In this document: piece after piece, positions 34,501 through 45,355 of the stretch | How positions within the stretch are numbered: the stretch's first letter is position 1 | Layout: every line of letters starts with the position of its first letter | DNA from: Phragmites australis | Taxonomy: Eukaryota > Streptophyta > Magnoliopsida > Poales > Poaceae | Assembly (NCBI RefSeq): GCF_958298935.1 | Contig: NC_084933.1 | Coordinates: 541,001-605,000 of the forward strand | Reading direction: 5' to 3' | DNA length: 64,000 bases | Program-made: the position numbers and the translations under genes | Notes under the pieces: model-generated | The model's input: the letters and a program-made list of their open reading frames with translations, nothing else | What the model was told of the DNA's origin: nothing | The model's database searches: none

Positions 34501-34505
34501 GTATA

Positions 34506-36939
34506 CTTTTTTTATGGTATGTACACAATTTTTAGGCATACTCCATTTTATATGTATATATAAAGGTATTATCAAAATCAGCTAAAATTCATGGACTCCT
34601 TTGCAATTTTTTCATGTAGTTTGCATTGGAGTATCTTAGAATTAGTATATGAGTATATTCAGAGTGATAAATAAGTATATCAAATACATTTGTGTGGTAT
34701 ATCAGAGGTGGGAGTATATACTCCCGGGAGTACACTCTAGTTTTCCTATATATATATACACACAAATGTATAAAGTGAATTTTAGAGAAATTGTATTGAA
34801 GTGTTGAATTGCACTACATACTATGTTTTAAACAATTTATTCGTATTCGAAATTTACTCTTTTTCCATTATAATAAAATTTTATTAAGAATTAATTAAGT
34901 TTTAGCCTTTAGTTTGTATTTTAAAATTAGAATTTTTTAATCTAAATTTTGTATTTTTATTTGCTCATGCAAAGAATTAAAGTCAAAATGAAGTGCAGAA
35001 CTAATTCAATTTTTAATAGAACCACAATACAGTGCAGCCTCCTCTATTAATTCGCTCTCTCTCTATTTATATATAGGTTCTTCTGCCGTGATAATCACGG
35101 TTTGAAACAGTGCGAGGAACCGTCCACCTCATTGTGGTGTGGTTGCTTTGCTTGGAACCCCAACATTTTTTAATGGTTTCCTGCTGCTGAAAAAAGAAAA
35201 GCAATACATTTGATTTTCGATACGTAACAAGGAATGATAAAGATGTAAATGATTTCCCAAGACTCATCAATTAATTAAATTTTAGCTTTCTGTTTGCGTT
35301 TAAAAATTACAATTTTGAATTTAACTTTTTTGTTTTTTGGTCATATAATTAAAGAAAAGTCAAAATAAAATGCAGAACTAAAATGAATATAGAAAAGCTT
35401 TTCAATAGAGCCACAAAGTAGTGGATCGGATGGCGTTGTGAACGATTTCACATGACACCGACAGCAACGATGCAGTAGTGTTTGACCTTGGATCCTGGGC
35501 GTTCATTCATATGAAGTACTAGTATTTGACCTTGCCGGGCATATGGAAAATGGTGGGGTTGCTGCGACTGCGAAGCAGGATCCAAGGGAGACGACGCACA
35601 GCGGTTGCGTCGCCTTCCTCCCGGCCCTCGTGTCTTGGGCTACAACTTGACTACTGGCAGTAAAATACTCCTCGTCTCTGCCTCTGACTCTCTCCACTGC
35701 TAATTTTCTTCTCTTCACGACGGTGTTGACATCAGTAATACGCATGCATGGATGCAGCCTCAGCTCTTAACAAGTTGTGCATGCTCAGGTTGGTAGATTT
35801 CTTGGTTGCTTGGCCATATGGCACCTGCTCTTTCCCCCTTCATTGGCATCTTGTTGTCCTTTGATTTTCATTGGAAGCTAGCATTCCATGCAAATGCTAA
35901 AGTTTGTCCACATCGGCCTGACTGCATCAGCCTAGATAGAGTAATTTCTCTTTTCCTCCACTTTTTGCAGCACTTTGATGCCAGATTTAAGGAATGGCCC
36001 ATGGATGGATCTCAACCGAAACCACTATATATGATTGCATCCATCTGCAGCAGGCAGCTGCATGCAGATGCTCCATCTATCAGATGCACGGATCGCACTT
36101 GTTTAGTTGTCAGGGCAGAGTACTAGTTTTATAGAAGCAACTTGCAGGCTGGGCCTAGTTATTGTTAATGCCATTCGGATCATGGACTGCTGTGATCACC
36201 ATACATAGAGAGTAACCAATCACTTATTAGGCATACAGATACAGTAGTAGGAGTATGCATGATGGATGATTGAGATTCTCCAATAAATTCAACAATCAAC
36301 AGAACTAGTAAATAATTGGGGACATCTGCTTCTGAATGCATGCCCTCCTATATATCATCACTAATATAATGCAGGTCCACCTGCTCTCTTTATGGTTGCT
36401 AACTGTAAGTTCATGAAACTGAAAACTTGTAAACTGGAAAGACACTCTGCTTGCTTCTATCTGTGAAGAACTAAAGGTGCTTCCTTGCAGGCATTTCAAC
36501 TAACAGGACACCCTCGTCAGATTAATTGATACAACATAACAAAGCTAAAAGAAAGAAAAAAGATAATGCATTGGCATCTATTACTTGCACAAGAACAAGG
36601 TGTCGAGTTGAAAAAAAAAATGGAGAGATAAATCAAAGAGGGGAAATACATGCAAGCACCTGCATCTTGATGAATGAGAGTTTCAGAGAAGGCAAACACT
36701 GCTCTTTCTGTATCTGAAAATGTAAATAAAGCTACAGCCCAGGAGGGCTGGCCTGCACCAGCAGAAGAAGTCCATCCATTCAATTATCTCTAGGCATGAG
36801 GTGTCCTAAACAAAGACAAAAGGAAAACTACTGCACACTTCAGTTATCAGCATTCACGCTGAAAATAAAATTGAACTAGAAAGCTTATGATTGAATTAAA
36901 AAAACATCTCCAGATGAATTAAAATAAAATTGGACAGTC
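34506..36939. other. intergenic, no gene seen
   Basis: No frame with family features. Two diverged direct copies of a block of about 135 bp lie at about 34895-35030 and 35275-35415 (shared AAGTCAAAATRAARTGCAGAAC). A short palindrome, ACTCCCGGGAGT, lies at about 34720-34731. From about 35500 to 36300 the sequence has more balanced composition but I recognise nothing. Confidence 0.45.
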
Positions 36940-37625
36940 TTTTCTCACATGTCCGAATCCTTACATTTATAGCATTGCGGTCCTTTCTTCTTCTTTTTTC
37001 TTGTCAGTCTCCCTGCCTCGATCACCCTTGATGAAAAAAAGCATTTTCAGATGAACTCTCACTAGCATTGTTCTTCCTCCTTTGTTCATGAGCAAACAAC
37101 GTCATAAGAATATCATCCACTTTTGACTGCCTCTTTACCATACGACAGTGTTGTGATCAAGTGCTCATAAGACCTTGGCAAGGAACACAGAAGAATAATC
37201 GCCTTGTCTTCATCATCAATTATCACCTCCACCTTCACAAGATCAGCGACAACTTGATTAAAAATGTTTACGTGCTCAGCAAGATCTGACCCCTCCTGCA
37301 TCTTCAGACCATACAGTTTTTGCTTCAGATACAGCTTCTGAGTCAATTTCTTGGACATGAATTGATCATCCAATTTATCTCAAATCTTCTTAGGAGATGT
37401 TTCATCTATGACATGGTACATGATGTGATCAGAGAGACACAACCTTATTGCTACCGCCGCTTGTGCTTGCATCTCCTCCCACTTGTCATCATCTACCTTG
37501 GCAGGCTTCTTATCGCCGAGAGCTTTTAGGATCCCCTGTTGCGCCAGCAAGTCCTTGACTCTCGTTTGCCAAGGCCTGAAGTTGCCAGTCCTGTCAAATC
37601 TCGTCACCTCGAATTTGGACAACAT
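36940..37625 (-). pseudogene. copia gag protein, broken
   Basis: Minus strand: starts MLSKFEVTRFDRTGNFRPW at 37625, with KVDDDKWEEMQAQAAVAIRL, then TGA where the family has Trp (KKI-DKLDDQF), and continues LYLKQKLYGLKMQEGSDLAE, ILLCSLPRSYEHLITTL, LMTLFAHEQRRKN. After a frameshift and a stop, CYKCKDSD marks a decayed CCHC zinc knuckle. This is the capsid-type protein of a Ty1/copia element (UBN2 family). The frame ends near 36940 and no protease, integrase or RT follows, so the element is truncated here. Confidence 0.8.
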
Positions 37626-39220
37626 CTTCCTATTGTTGCAGACTGCTGAATCCTACTCACGTGTACCTCGCGTGTGCTGAACGTGCCTCCGCACACTCGT
37701 CCTCGTGCCCCACCTGGATGCACCACCATGCACATGCCAAACAGCGCGTACGCCGCCTCGTACACCGCCCGTGCACAATCTGCCGCTCTCGAGCCCCGTT
37801 GACAAACACGCCACTTACACACGACGAAGTCAACCCACTATATCGCCGACCACTGTTCACCATCAACCGCCACAAGCAACGGTTAACGAACAGCCTGATT
37901 ACAATCTTCTACAATCCCTCCATTAACGTCTCTTTGGTTGTTTCTTCTCTGCGCTCTGTTGCACCCATAGCTTATTTATTTCCCTGGCCGATGATTGTAC
38001 TGATCTGAGCTGAATTCAACTCCGTGTCCAATACCGTCATGCCCAGCCAGCAGCTATCACCCACGTGAGCGATCTCCTGACCCGACTCAAACTCTACCTG
38101 GTCTTTGACTGCCGCACGGTCTCCACACTGAGAACTCCTGAGCCACACCATGATGGACTGGTCGTTGCCGCCCGAGTACAGCGCCTGGCCACATTCACCT
38201 CTTGTGCGATGTCCAAGCCGAACACGGTATAGCTACGCACCAAGAGCCTTGCAATTCCATCTATGCCTTGTCACATGCCATCATTCTCTACATCCTCGGT
38301 GAATCCCAGATGAAACCGCATGGCTCAACTGTGCCTCTCCTGCGCACACGGCTCACACGCCGCTTCCAATGCCTCGGCCTCCACGCGTTGGAGACCGCCC
38401 AACAACACCCGTGTCTGACGATCCCGACACTCAAGCAGCCTCATCCAGCGCTTGGCCACAACACTTGTGTCCAATCTCGACATGCAAGCCATCGAGTCAA
38501 CCATGAGGCGCCGAGTCCGTATCGAGCCAATCTGCTCGCGCGTGTGCTCCACCTACAACATAGGGAGGACCGACTCCAGCTGCCCACGTGCTAGCCTGCC
38601 TCATGAGCCGATGTCCTGCTACCATGTCTTACCAGGACATGTCCTGTGACCAGTCTCCCAAAGCTAGTAGGACCATCCAGGCCTGCGTCTTCCTTTTGCT
38701 TCTAGTCCAACCACAGCTCTCACATCGATTTCAGACCAAGACTCTCCAAATGCCACCATTCTACCACAACGCAGGGCACGCACAACAACTCCAGCTCTGC
38801 GTAGAACACCTCCATCAACGTCCAAGTTCACCATGGCTTTCGCCATCGCCGTCATTGCTCCACCTTGAAATAACAACAGTCGCTCCGATCTGGATTGACC
38901 GCCCAGCAATTAGACCATGAGTCAAAGCCACCGCCTTGTCCACGATGTCTTCCAGCCGCACCGTCAAACCTGGTCGTCAAATCTGACCGACCCCTATCGA
39001 ATAGCAGCCATCAGCCGCCATCAACCCAATCTCCAAGTCTGGATGGATCCCCGTTGATGTAGCCCATCGGACTTTCAAGCTGTCACACTTGAAGTGTCCA
39101 AATCCATTGACCGAATCATCGATCGCCGCCATGCTCCACCTTGCGCCGTCCTTTTCGGACCCATGCAAGCCTTGCTAGATGTGGAACATATTCTCGTGTC
39201 TTTCCTTGATCTTTCAACAT
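37626..39220 (-). other. long leader between copia LTR and gag, of unknown origin
   Basis: About 1.6 kb separate the primer site from gag; copia leaders are normally much shorter. It is GC-rich and carries no stable frame. On the minus strand an open stretch from about 38210 reads GECGQALYSGGNDQSIMVWL, which resembles the end of a WD40 blade, and then loses any similarity. The leader may hold captured host DNA or an older insertion. This is a suggestion from one short motif only. Confidence 0.3.
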
Positions 39221-39221
39221 G

Positions 39222-39233
39222 GCTCTGGTATCA
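39222..39233 (-). other. likely primer binding site of the truncated copia element
   Basis: Plus-strand GCTCTGGTATCACT abuts the TG of the LTR at 39236. The intact form would be GCTCTGATACCACT, the reverse complement of an initiator-Met tRNA site; the differences are transitions. Confidence 0.5.
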
Positions 39234-39235
39234 CT

Positions 39236-39532
39236 TGTTAGGGTTTTAGCGGAAGCATCACTAGGATCATCGAGCCAAGCACAAGATCAACACACAAGAC
39301 ACGATATTTTTTTAACGAGGTTTGGCCAAGTTGCCTATATCCTTAGGGCATGACTATGGGCGCTCCTCCCCAACTGTTTCTATCTTGCCACCTTTGGTTA
39401 AAATGGTGGTGCCTTCTATTTTAAGGCCTGAAATTAGAAGTTTGACTACAACTCTAATTCTAGTCCCACCCAATTACAACTCAAGTCTATCTGTAACATA
39501 CTATGTACACATATTCAGCACATATTCTAACA
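39236..39532 (-). repeat. copia 5' LTR
   Basis: Starts TGTTAGGGTTTTAG and ends ATTCTAACA, 297 bp, with a TGTTAG/CTAACA inverted end. The primer site and a gag pseudogene follow on the minus strand. The flank on the right is AACAG (39533-39537). No second LTR exists in the window, so the element is incomplete. Confidence 0.7.
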
Positions 39533-39699
39533 AACAGGGCATAGGCAACCATCATCATCCCATGAAATATGTAATGTGCATGAAGATACCTTCATATAGA
39601 AAAAATAAAACTTCAGAAATACCAAAATGTACAATCTACAAAAAGAATTAGGGCTAAACAACCTATATCAAATGTTAAGTTAGCACAGATTTCACATTT

Positions 39700-40035
39700 T
39701 GGTGTAGCTTCTTCCCAGTCTGGTATTATGGCACGAATAGCCTTTTGTGCCACCCAAATAGCATCATTAATCTGATAAATAACAAATTCACTGGATGCTT
39801 CTATAGCATATAGCAAAAAATAATGGAAAATGGACCGAAGAAGCGATGTCACCTACACGGAGGAGAGGCGGGCCGTGGGCACTAACGCAGGCGCCGATCC
39901 TGGGGTTGTCGGCTGTGATGCGGTCGCTCGTGAGCAGCGCGGCGCGGGGCGTGCGCATCATCAGCTCACCACGTTGGAGGTCACGCGCCGCTACCAACCC
40001 CCTTCTGCAGTGGAACCAGGGGAAACGAGGTGAGT
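39700..40035 (-). pseudogene. fragment of a SET-domain protein gene (SDG40-like)
   Basis: Minus strand, 40035 to about 39855, reads RRGLVAARDLQRGELMMRTP followed by RAALLTSDRITADNPRIGAC, the N-terminal part of plant SET-domain proteins of the Rubisco-methyltransferase-like type, where a GRGLVAA motif starts the SET fold. A GT lies at the end of that stretch. After a gap, 39771-39700 reads INDAIWVAQKAIRAIIPDWE and EATP, preceded by a TTTATCAG acceptor-like site; in the complete protein a similar stretch follows one exon later. The middle exon and all catalytic residues are missing, so this is a gene fragment. It lies 170 bp from a copia LTR. Confidence 0.5.
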
Positions 40036-41084
40036 TGAGCACTGGGAGATCAAGAACGGAAGGGGTGTGATGGGGTTTTACCCGCCGGCATCGGGGACCT
40101 CGGCAATAACAAGCGAGCAGCTAAGGCAGGATGAGGAGGAAGAGGAGGTGGCACCGTAGGGGGAGGCTGGGGACAACGAGTCGGAGATGCCCATCTCGAC
40201 CGCCCATCGGAGGACCGCCTCCATCTACAGCGACCGCCTTGTCCAGTGCACAAAAGCGAATCCATGGCGCGCTTGCGCTCGGCTCACGCAGATAGTCGCG
40301 CCGACGATGACCCAGGGACGATTTGATAGAGCTGCGGAGTCCAGATGGTAGCGGGAGCGCACGGGGATGACCGACGTTTGGAGGATGGTGTGGGGGAAGA
40401 GGCACGCTAGATTTGGCGTGCGGGAGGAGCGGGTTGGCGAGGCCGGCAAAATCGCGTGTGCGTTGGCTAGTCTGTTGGAGACGGAAATCGGTAATTTTGG
40501 GTGTTTGAGATGGATGGCATGTGTGTTGCCATCGCTCTTGGAGATGCTCTAACAAGGAGCTAGCTATTCTTGCGAGTCTCGGCCTAACACGCCAATGATA
40601 CATACATACATACATACATACATATGGGTGCAATAGGTCGGGTCAGTGCCGGGTGGAGGGAGAACGCACCCGACCCAAAACCCAAAACACTAAACCCAAT
40701 TTGGCCCCGATATTGATATCGGATGCAAAAGCACGCCGGCCCCAGCAGGGACCCAAGAGCCGATTGGGGACCCGAGACTCGACGGCGTCGCATGGTTTCT
40801 GGTGGTGGCCCCCTCCGGCTCCTCGTCGCGTCGCACGACCTCAAGCAACGACCTCCTCCACCGGCGAGAAAGAGCGCGGGATTGGGCGGCAGCCCCCTCC
40901 ACCGCCGCGTTGCACAGGCGTGGGAATCGTGGGATCGGGTGGCCACCTCCTTCACCACGTCGCACGATTTTGGAGCCCGCAGGGCTGATGAGGCACCTCA
41001 GAGGCGGGAAGTAGAGCGGAGAGAGGAGACGAGAGGCGGACTAGCGAAACGAAGGCACGCCGCCACCGCCGCCGCCTCCCTCAT
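40036..41084. other. GC-rich stretch without a recognised gene
   Basis: Several overlapping frames on both strands come from GC content and share no family motif. A GCTCTTGGAGATGCTCTAA end at about 40533-40551 looks like the terminus of a common grass MITE (GAGCATCTCCAA ends), but the other end is not visible. A (CATA)n run lies at about 40598-40623. Confidence 0.4.
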
Positions 41085-41410
41085 CTATCGTGACAAGTTA
41101 ACCAATCGATCTAAGGATTTTCTCAATGTCCGACAGCCCGGAGTGAGCATAGTTTCTTTCAGGTCGCACCCAGATGAGATACCCCCATCTTATAATATTG
41201 TACATGTAAAACTTGCTATCTGTATATATTTTCAAAACAAAAGAAAAATGCCGCTGCTGAAGAATACAGAATAAGATCAGGAAAAAAACAAAGAGGAGGT
41301 AGCCTTATGCTTCACTGCTTTAGTAGCATGGAGTACCTTTTAATCTTTTAACCTTTACCTTTGGAAAATCCTGCAGTGGCTAGTTGGTGGCTACGAGCAA
41401 AGAATCATCT
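41085..41410 (+). repeat. dispersed 320-bp repeat, copy 1
   Basis: Begins TCATCTATCGTGACAAGTTA and runs to GCTACGAGCAAAGAATCATC. It is closely repeated at 47588-47905 and 49183-49513, more weakly at 50253-50385, and a short part is inverted at 46545-46610. No coding capacity and no inverted ends are visible; shared parts in all copies are AACCAATC-ATCTAAGG and CTTTGGAAAATCCTGCAG. Confidence 0.7.
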
Positions 41411-41578
41411 GAACGTGCATGGTAACAATTAACCCTTTTTATGAATAATTATCTGTTAATATATATTTTCAATACTTATACTTACCAAAGAAAACTTTAC
41501 TTTAGGTCTTCGTTCCGATTAACATCGAAGAATGCCACTAGTACCTTGTTGTTCTCAACGTGTGGAACATGAGATATG

Positions 41579-44500
41579 TAGGGGCGGATCCAAAGGGTGG
41601 CACGGGTGGGCCATGGACCACCCTAATATTTTGCTGTGGCCCAAGGCCCATCGACGGATCCGTCCATTTTCGTTCGGCCCATTCATCCGTCTCCACTCTC
41701 CAGAGTCCAGATTGCAGCGCCGCCCACTTTCCCAGTCCTGGCGCCGTCGGCCGTCCGCAGTCTGCTCCGTAGCTCCGGAGTCCTGAGTCGGTGAGTCCTG
41801 TCCTGCCCCCGCCGTCCGGCCGTCCGCTGTCAGGCGTCAGCAGTTCGCTCGGCGCTCGGCGCTCGGCGCTCGGCGCTCAGCGCTCAGCGCTCGCTGTTGC
41901 CGCCCGCCCTGAGGAGCCGTGAAGAAGCCGCTGCAGCCGAGGTTCATGACTGTTTTCTCTCCTCTCTTCAGAACTCCGATTAGTTGATTAGCTTGATAGG
42001 AGAGAATGAATCGATAAAAGGCTTATGTGTAAGTCAGTTTAGTGCTCATGATGAGGATTGTTTTACATTATTTTGAGCCGGAATACAATGTCTTTTTTTT
42101 TTCAGATTTCAGATCTCAGTAAATCTATATTCTGATCAAATATAATGATATTTCCGGCGATCCTCACATTTGTTCAAATGAAGAGAGATATAGCAATTGT
42201 TGCATCGACACTTTCCAATTGACACATTTGTTCATATCAGCCTGAAGGCTCGCTGAAGCTGCAAACTAAGGTGATGATCGATTCAAGTGCTGACCAGTGA
42301 GTCTGTGAGTGTCTGAGTGATATGAACCAGCTCGACTGCTCGACCAGCTTGACTGCTCGAGGCGCTCTCCACCAAGCTCAAGGCCAAGAGCCCAAGACCA
42401 TCCGACCTGCGCTGAGCCGTATGAGCTATTCCCTTTACTTTCAATCAGCTCGTTTTGCGCTCTGCCTGTATAAATTGCATGAGGCACCATCCCAGATTCC
42501 CAGTCACTCTCCGCCACCAGTTAAATAGATCTCCCAATCACAATTCACAAATGTATTGTATGATTTACATAACCATCAATTTATGTCTGAATCTGATAAA
42601 TTGAGTATTTTTATTGTAGAATTGTTGCAACATGAAGAGGAATGGAGACATTGCATCTCTTTTTCGGAAACATAGAGCAAAGAAGATTGCCTCTTCTTCA
42701 TCTCCTTCTTCGGTTGGTGCTGTGGCAGAAGAGCAAACTCAAGAACAAGAAGGCACGCCAGAGCAAGAGAGAGTAATTGAAGAAATTATGAATCTGATGC
42801 CATCTTCTCCACCATCTGTTCCACTTGAAGATGTCTCACCACTACCACCGATTTATGATATTAATCGCCTTCCACATGATCCCGGGGAAAGACTGCCCAT
42901 TGTAAGTTATCCTATCAATGATCAAGATGCAATTCGAAGAGCATATAGTCTTAAAGGTCCATTCCAACCTTATGCGCATGATTTTGCAAAAAGAAAAATT
43001 GGAAATAGAGATCGACAATTCACTCCTTTATGGTTTCATAAATATCATTGGCTTGAATATAGTATCAAGAAGGAATCTGTATTTTGCTTTGTATGCTACT
43101 TGTTCAAAAATGAAAAAAGTAAGGGCAAGGGGACTGATGCATTTATTAAAGGTGGTTGGAGAAATTGGAATAGAGGAGAGGAAGCACTTGATAAACATGT
43201 GGGTGGTGTAACAAGTGTACATAATGCAGCTCAAGAGAGATACAACTTATTTATTAATCCTAGTACGGCAATTGATAATCAAATTGTGAAGCTGAATAAT
43301 GAGGATCTACGTCTTTACAAGATCAGATTGACTTATTCACTTAGATGCTTGAAGTTTCTTTTGCATCAAGGATTAGCATTCCGTGGACATGATGAAAATG
43401 AAGAGTCTAGCAATAGAGGAAACTTCCTTGAACTTTTGAATTGGCTTGCAGCAAATAGTGAAGAGGTGAATAAGTATGTTTTGAAGAATGCTCCAGGTAA
43501 TTGCACCTTAACTTGCCCAGAGATACAAAAGCAAATTATTCAATGTTGTGCCATAGAAACTAGAAAGCAAATTATTGAAGAACTTGGTGATGAGCATTAT
43601 GCTATTCTAGCTGATGAGTCTAGTGATGTATCACATAAAGAACAACTAGCTCTTTGCTTACGTTATGTTGATAGATTGGGAAGGCCATGTGAGCACTTTC
43701 TTGGAGTTGTTCATGTAGATGATACTACTTCTTTATCACTTAAGGAAGCAATTCAAGCTTTACTTGTTAGTCACCATTTGACTATAACTCAAATCCGTGG
43801 TCAAGGGTATGATGGAGCTAGCAACATGAAAGGAGAGATTAAAGGGCTAAAAACATTGATCATGAAAGAGTCACTTTCTGCTTATTATGTCCATTGTTTT
43901 GCACATCAACTTCAACTAGTTCTTGTTGCTGTTGCTAAGGGAAATGATGATTGTGTGTGGTTTTTTGATCAAGTATCTCTCTTGCTGAGTATTATTGGAG
44001 TTTCTTGTAAGCGTCATGGCATGCTTCGAAATGTTAGACTTCAGAATATCTTGAAAGCACTTGAATGTGGTGAACTAGAAACTGGTAGTGGATTAAATCA
44101 AGAGATGGGGTTAGCTAGGCCCGGTGAGACTCGGTGGGGCTCTCATTACAAAACTGTTGTTAACATTATTGCTATGTATCACATAATCTGTGAGGTACTC
44201 ATAACTCTTGGAGAAGATACTTCACAAAGGGGTGATTGGCCAAAAATACATACTATGGTTGGAGTGTTTGAGTCATTTGACTTTATTTTCAGTGCACACT
44301 TGATGCTTGTCATTCTTGGATACACAAATGATTTGTCCCAGTGTTTGCAAAGAAGAGATCAAGATATTCTTAATGCAATGACACTTGTTAGTTTGGCAAA
44401 GAGTAGAATGCAACAATTGAGGTCTGATGGGTGGGATGCATTCATTCAAAGGGTCACTTTGTTTTGCAATAAACATGGCATCGAAGTTCCTGTAATGGAG

Positions 44501-45347
44501 GGTAATTATGTGCCTTATGGAAGATCAACACGGTTTGCTCGAAACCAAACAAATGATGACCACTTTAGAAGAGAAGTATATATTGGAGTGATTGATCAAA
44601 TTAATCAAGAGCTTGACAATCGGTTTGATGAGGTTAATATGGAGTTGCTTTCTTGTATGTCGGCCTTGAATCCTGCCGACTCATTTGCCTCTTTTGATGC
44701 AGACAAGGTACATAGACTTGCTGAGTTTTACCCTAATGATATTTCAAGCACTGACTTGATAAGACTTGAAATGCAACTTGATAACTATATTGATGATATG
44801 AGGAGAGGTGATAGCTTCAAAGGCATAGACAACCTTGTGGACCTCTCAATTAAGCTTGTTGAAACAAAGAAACATAAAGTTTATGATTTGGTGTACTTGC
44901 TTCTCAAATTGGTATTGCTTCTACCGGTGGCGACGGCAAGTGTTGAAAGGGTATTTTCTGCAATGAGTTTAGTCAAGAGTAAGTTGAGAAATAGGATGGG
45001 TGATAGTCTTTTGGATGATTGTCTAGTCATGTTTATTGAGCGAGATATTTTCTTCAAAGTGAATGAAGATGATATAATCGAGACTTTTATGACCATTAGA
45101 AGGCGTAAGACCAACAAAAATTAGTATTGTAATCTTCTTTGAGACTTGTACCGTGTTTTTTATAGTCTTTAGATGGGTGATAGTCTTTTTAACGCAAATT
45201 TTAGACTTGTATGTTGGTAAAATTTCAGACTTGTATTGTGCTTTTGGTAAAATTCTATACTTATATGTTGGCACGTTATATTTGTGGTATTAAAAAAAAT
45301 TATGTTAAGTTGGACCACCCTTACCCAAAATCCTAGATCCGCCACTG
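41579..45347 (+). mobile_element. apparently complete hAT transposon
   Basis: Ends TAGGGGCGGATCCA on the left and, reverse-complemented, CAGTGGCGGATCTA on the right (imperfect 14-bp inverted repeats of hAT type). GAGATATG lies directly outside both (41571-41578 and 45348-45355), an exact 8-bp target duplication as hAT transposases make. The inside carries one uninterrupted 830-codon transposase. GGACCACCC recurs just inside both ends. At 41848-41895 a GCGCTCG-type heptamer is repeated about seven times. Everything needed for an autonomous element appears present. Confidence 0.85.
42632..45124 (+). CDS. hAT transposase with TTF-type zinc finger and dimerisation domain
   Basis: 830 residues, intact. 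It would bind the ends of its element in the nucleus and cut and rejoin DNA. Order: basic N-terminus (KRNGDIASLFRKHRAKK), a TTF-type finger with FCFVCYLF (Cys152, Cys155) and the later HVGGVTSVHN, a DUF4371-like block, then the RNase H-like core: LADESSD (Asp328), GYDGASNM (Asp394), CFAHQLQLVL, the GETRWGSHY block, and at the C-terminus LLPVATASVERVFSAM (Glu772) in the hAT dimerisation domain, closing SLLDDCLVMFIERDIF. These three acidic residues are the expected DDE set and all are present. The start is the first ATG after an acceptor-like ATTGTAG at 42614-42620; a 5' non-coding exon is possible. It resembles plant proteins named zinc finger MYM-type 1-like. Confidence 0.9.
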   Translation: MKRNGDIASLFRKHRAKKIASSSSPSSVGAVAEEQTQEQEGTPEQERVIEEIMNLMPSSPPSVPLEDVSPLPPIYDINRLPHDPGERLPIVSYPINDQDAIRRAYSLKGPFQPYAHDFAKRKIGNRDRQFTPLWFHKYHWLEYSIKKESVFCFVCYLFKNEKSKGKGTDAFIKGGWRNWNRGEEALDKHVGGVTSVHNAAQERYNLFINPSTAIDNQIVKLNNEDLRLYKIRLTYSLRCLKFLLHQGLAFRGHDENEESSNRGNFLELLNWLAANSEEVNKYVLKNAPGNCTLTCPEIQKQIIQCCAIETRKQIIEELGDEHYAILADESSDVSHKEQLALCLRYVDRLGRPCEHFLGVVHVDDTTSLSLKEAIQALLVSHHLTITQIRGQGYDGASNMKGEIKGLKTLIMKESLSAYYVHCFAHQLQLVLVAVAKGNDDCVWFFDQVSLLLSIIGVSCKRHGMLRNVRLQNILKALECGELETGSGLNQEMGLARPGETRWGSHYKTVVNIIAMYHIICEVLITLGEDTSQRGDWPKIHTMVGVFESFDFIFSAHLMLVILGYTNDLSQCLQRRDQDILNAMTLVSLAKSRMQQLRSDGWDAFIQRVTLFCNKHGIEVPVMEGNYVPYGRSTRFARNQTNDDHFRREVYIGVIDQINQELDNRFDEVNMELLSCMSALNPADSFASFDADKVHRLAEFYPNDISSTDLIRLEMQLDNYIDDMRRGDSFKGIDNLVDLSIKLVETKKHKVYDLVYLLLKLVLLLPVATASVERVFSAMSLVKSKLRNRMGDSLLDDCLVMFIERDIFFKVNEDDIIETFMTIRRRKTNKN

Positions 45348-45355
45348 GAGATATG

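Larger units (their letters stand above)
9714..34505 (-). mobile_element. Sirevirus-type copia element, opened by nested insertions and an internal loss
   Basis: The 3' LTR (left) starts at 9719 and the 5' LTR (right) ends at 34500; GTATA lies immediately outside both (9714-9718 and 34501-34505), the 5-bp target duplication of one insertion. Internal landmarks lie in the right order for the minus strand: primer site at 32791-32801, a gag start at 32740, an integrase C-terminus, RT and RNase H at 18854-16813, and purine-rich tracts (CTCCCCCTTGATGAG on the plus strand) next to the 3' LTR. Most of gag, protease and integrase is missing; Tekay-type gypsy DNA sits at that point (18855-32702). Confidence 0.75.

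Noticed and set aside
40121..41274. Several frames of 110-183 codons on both strands
   Set aside because: Overlapping, low-complexity, without motifs; one crosses a CATA microsatellite and another enters the dispersed repeat at 41085.
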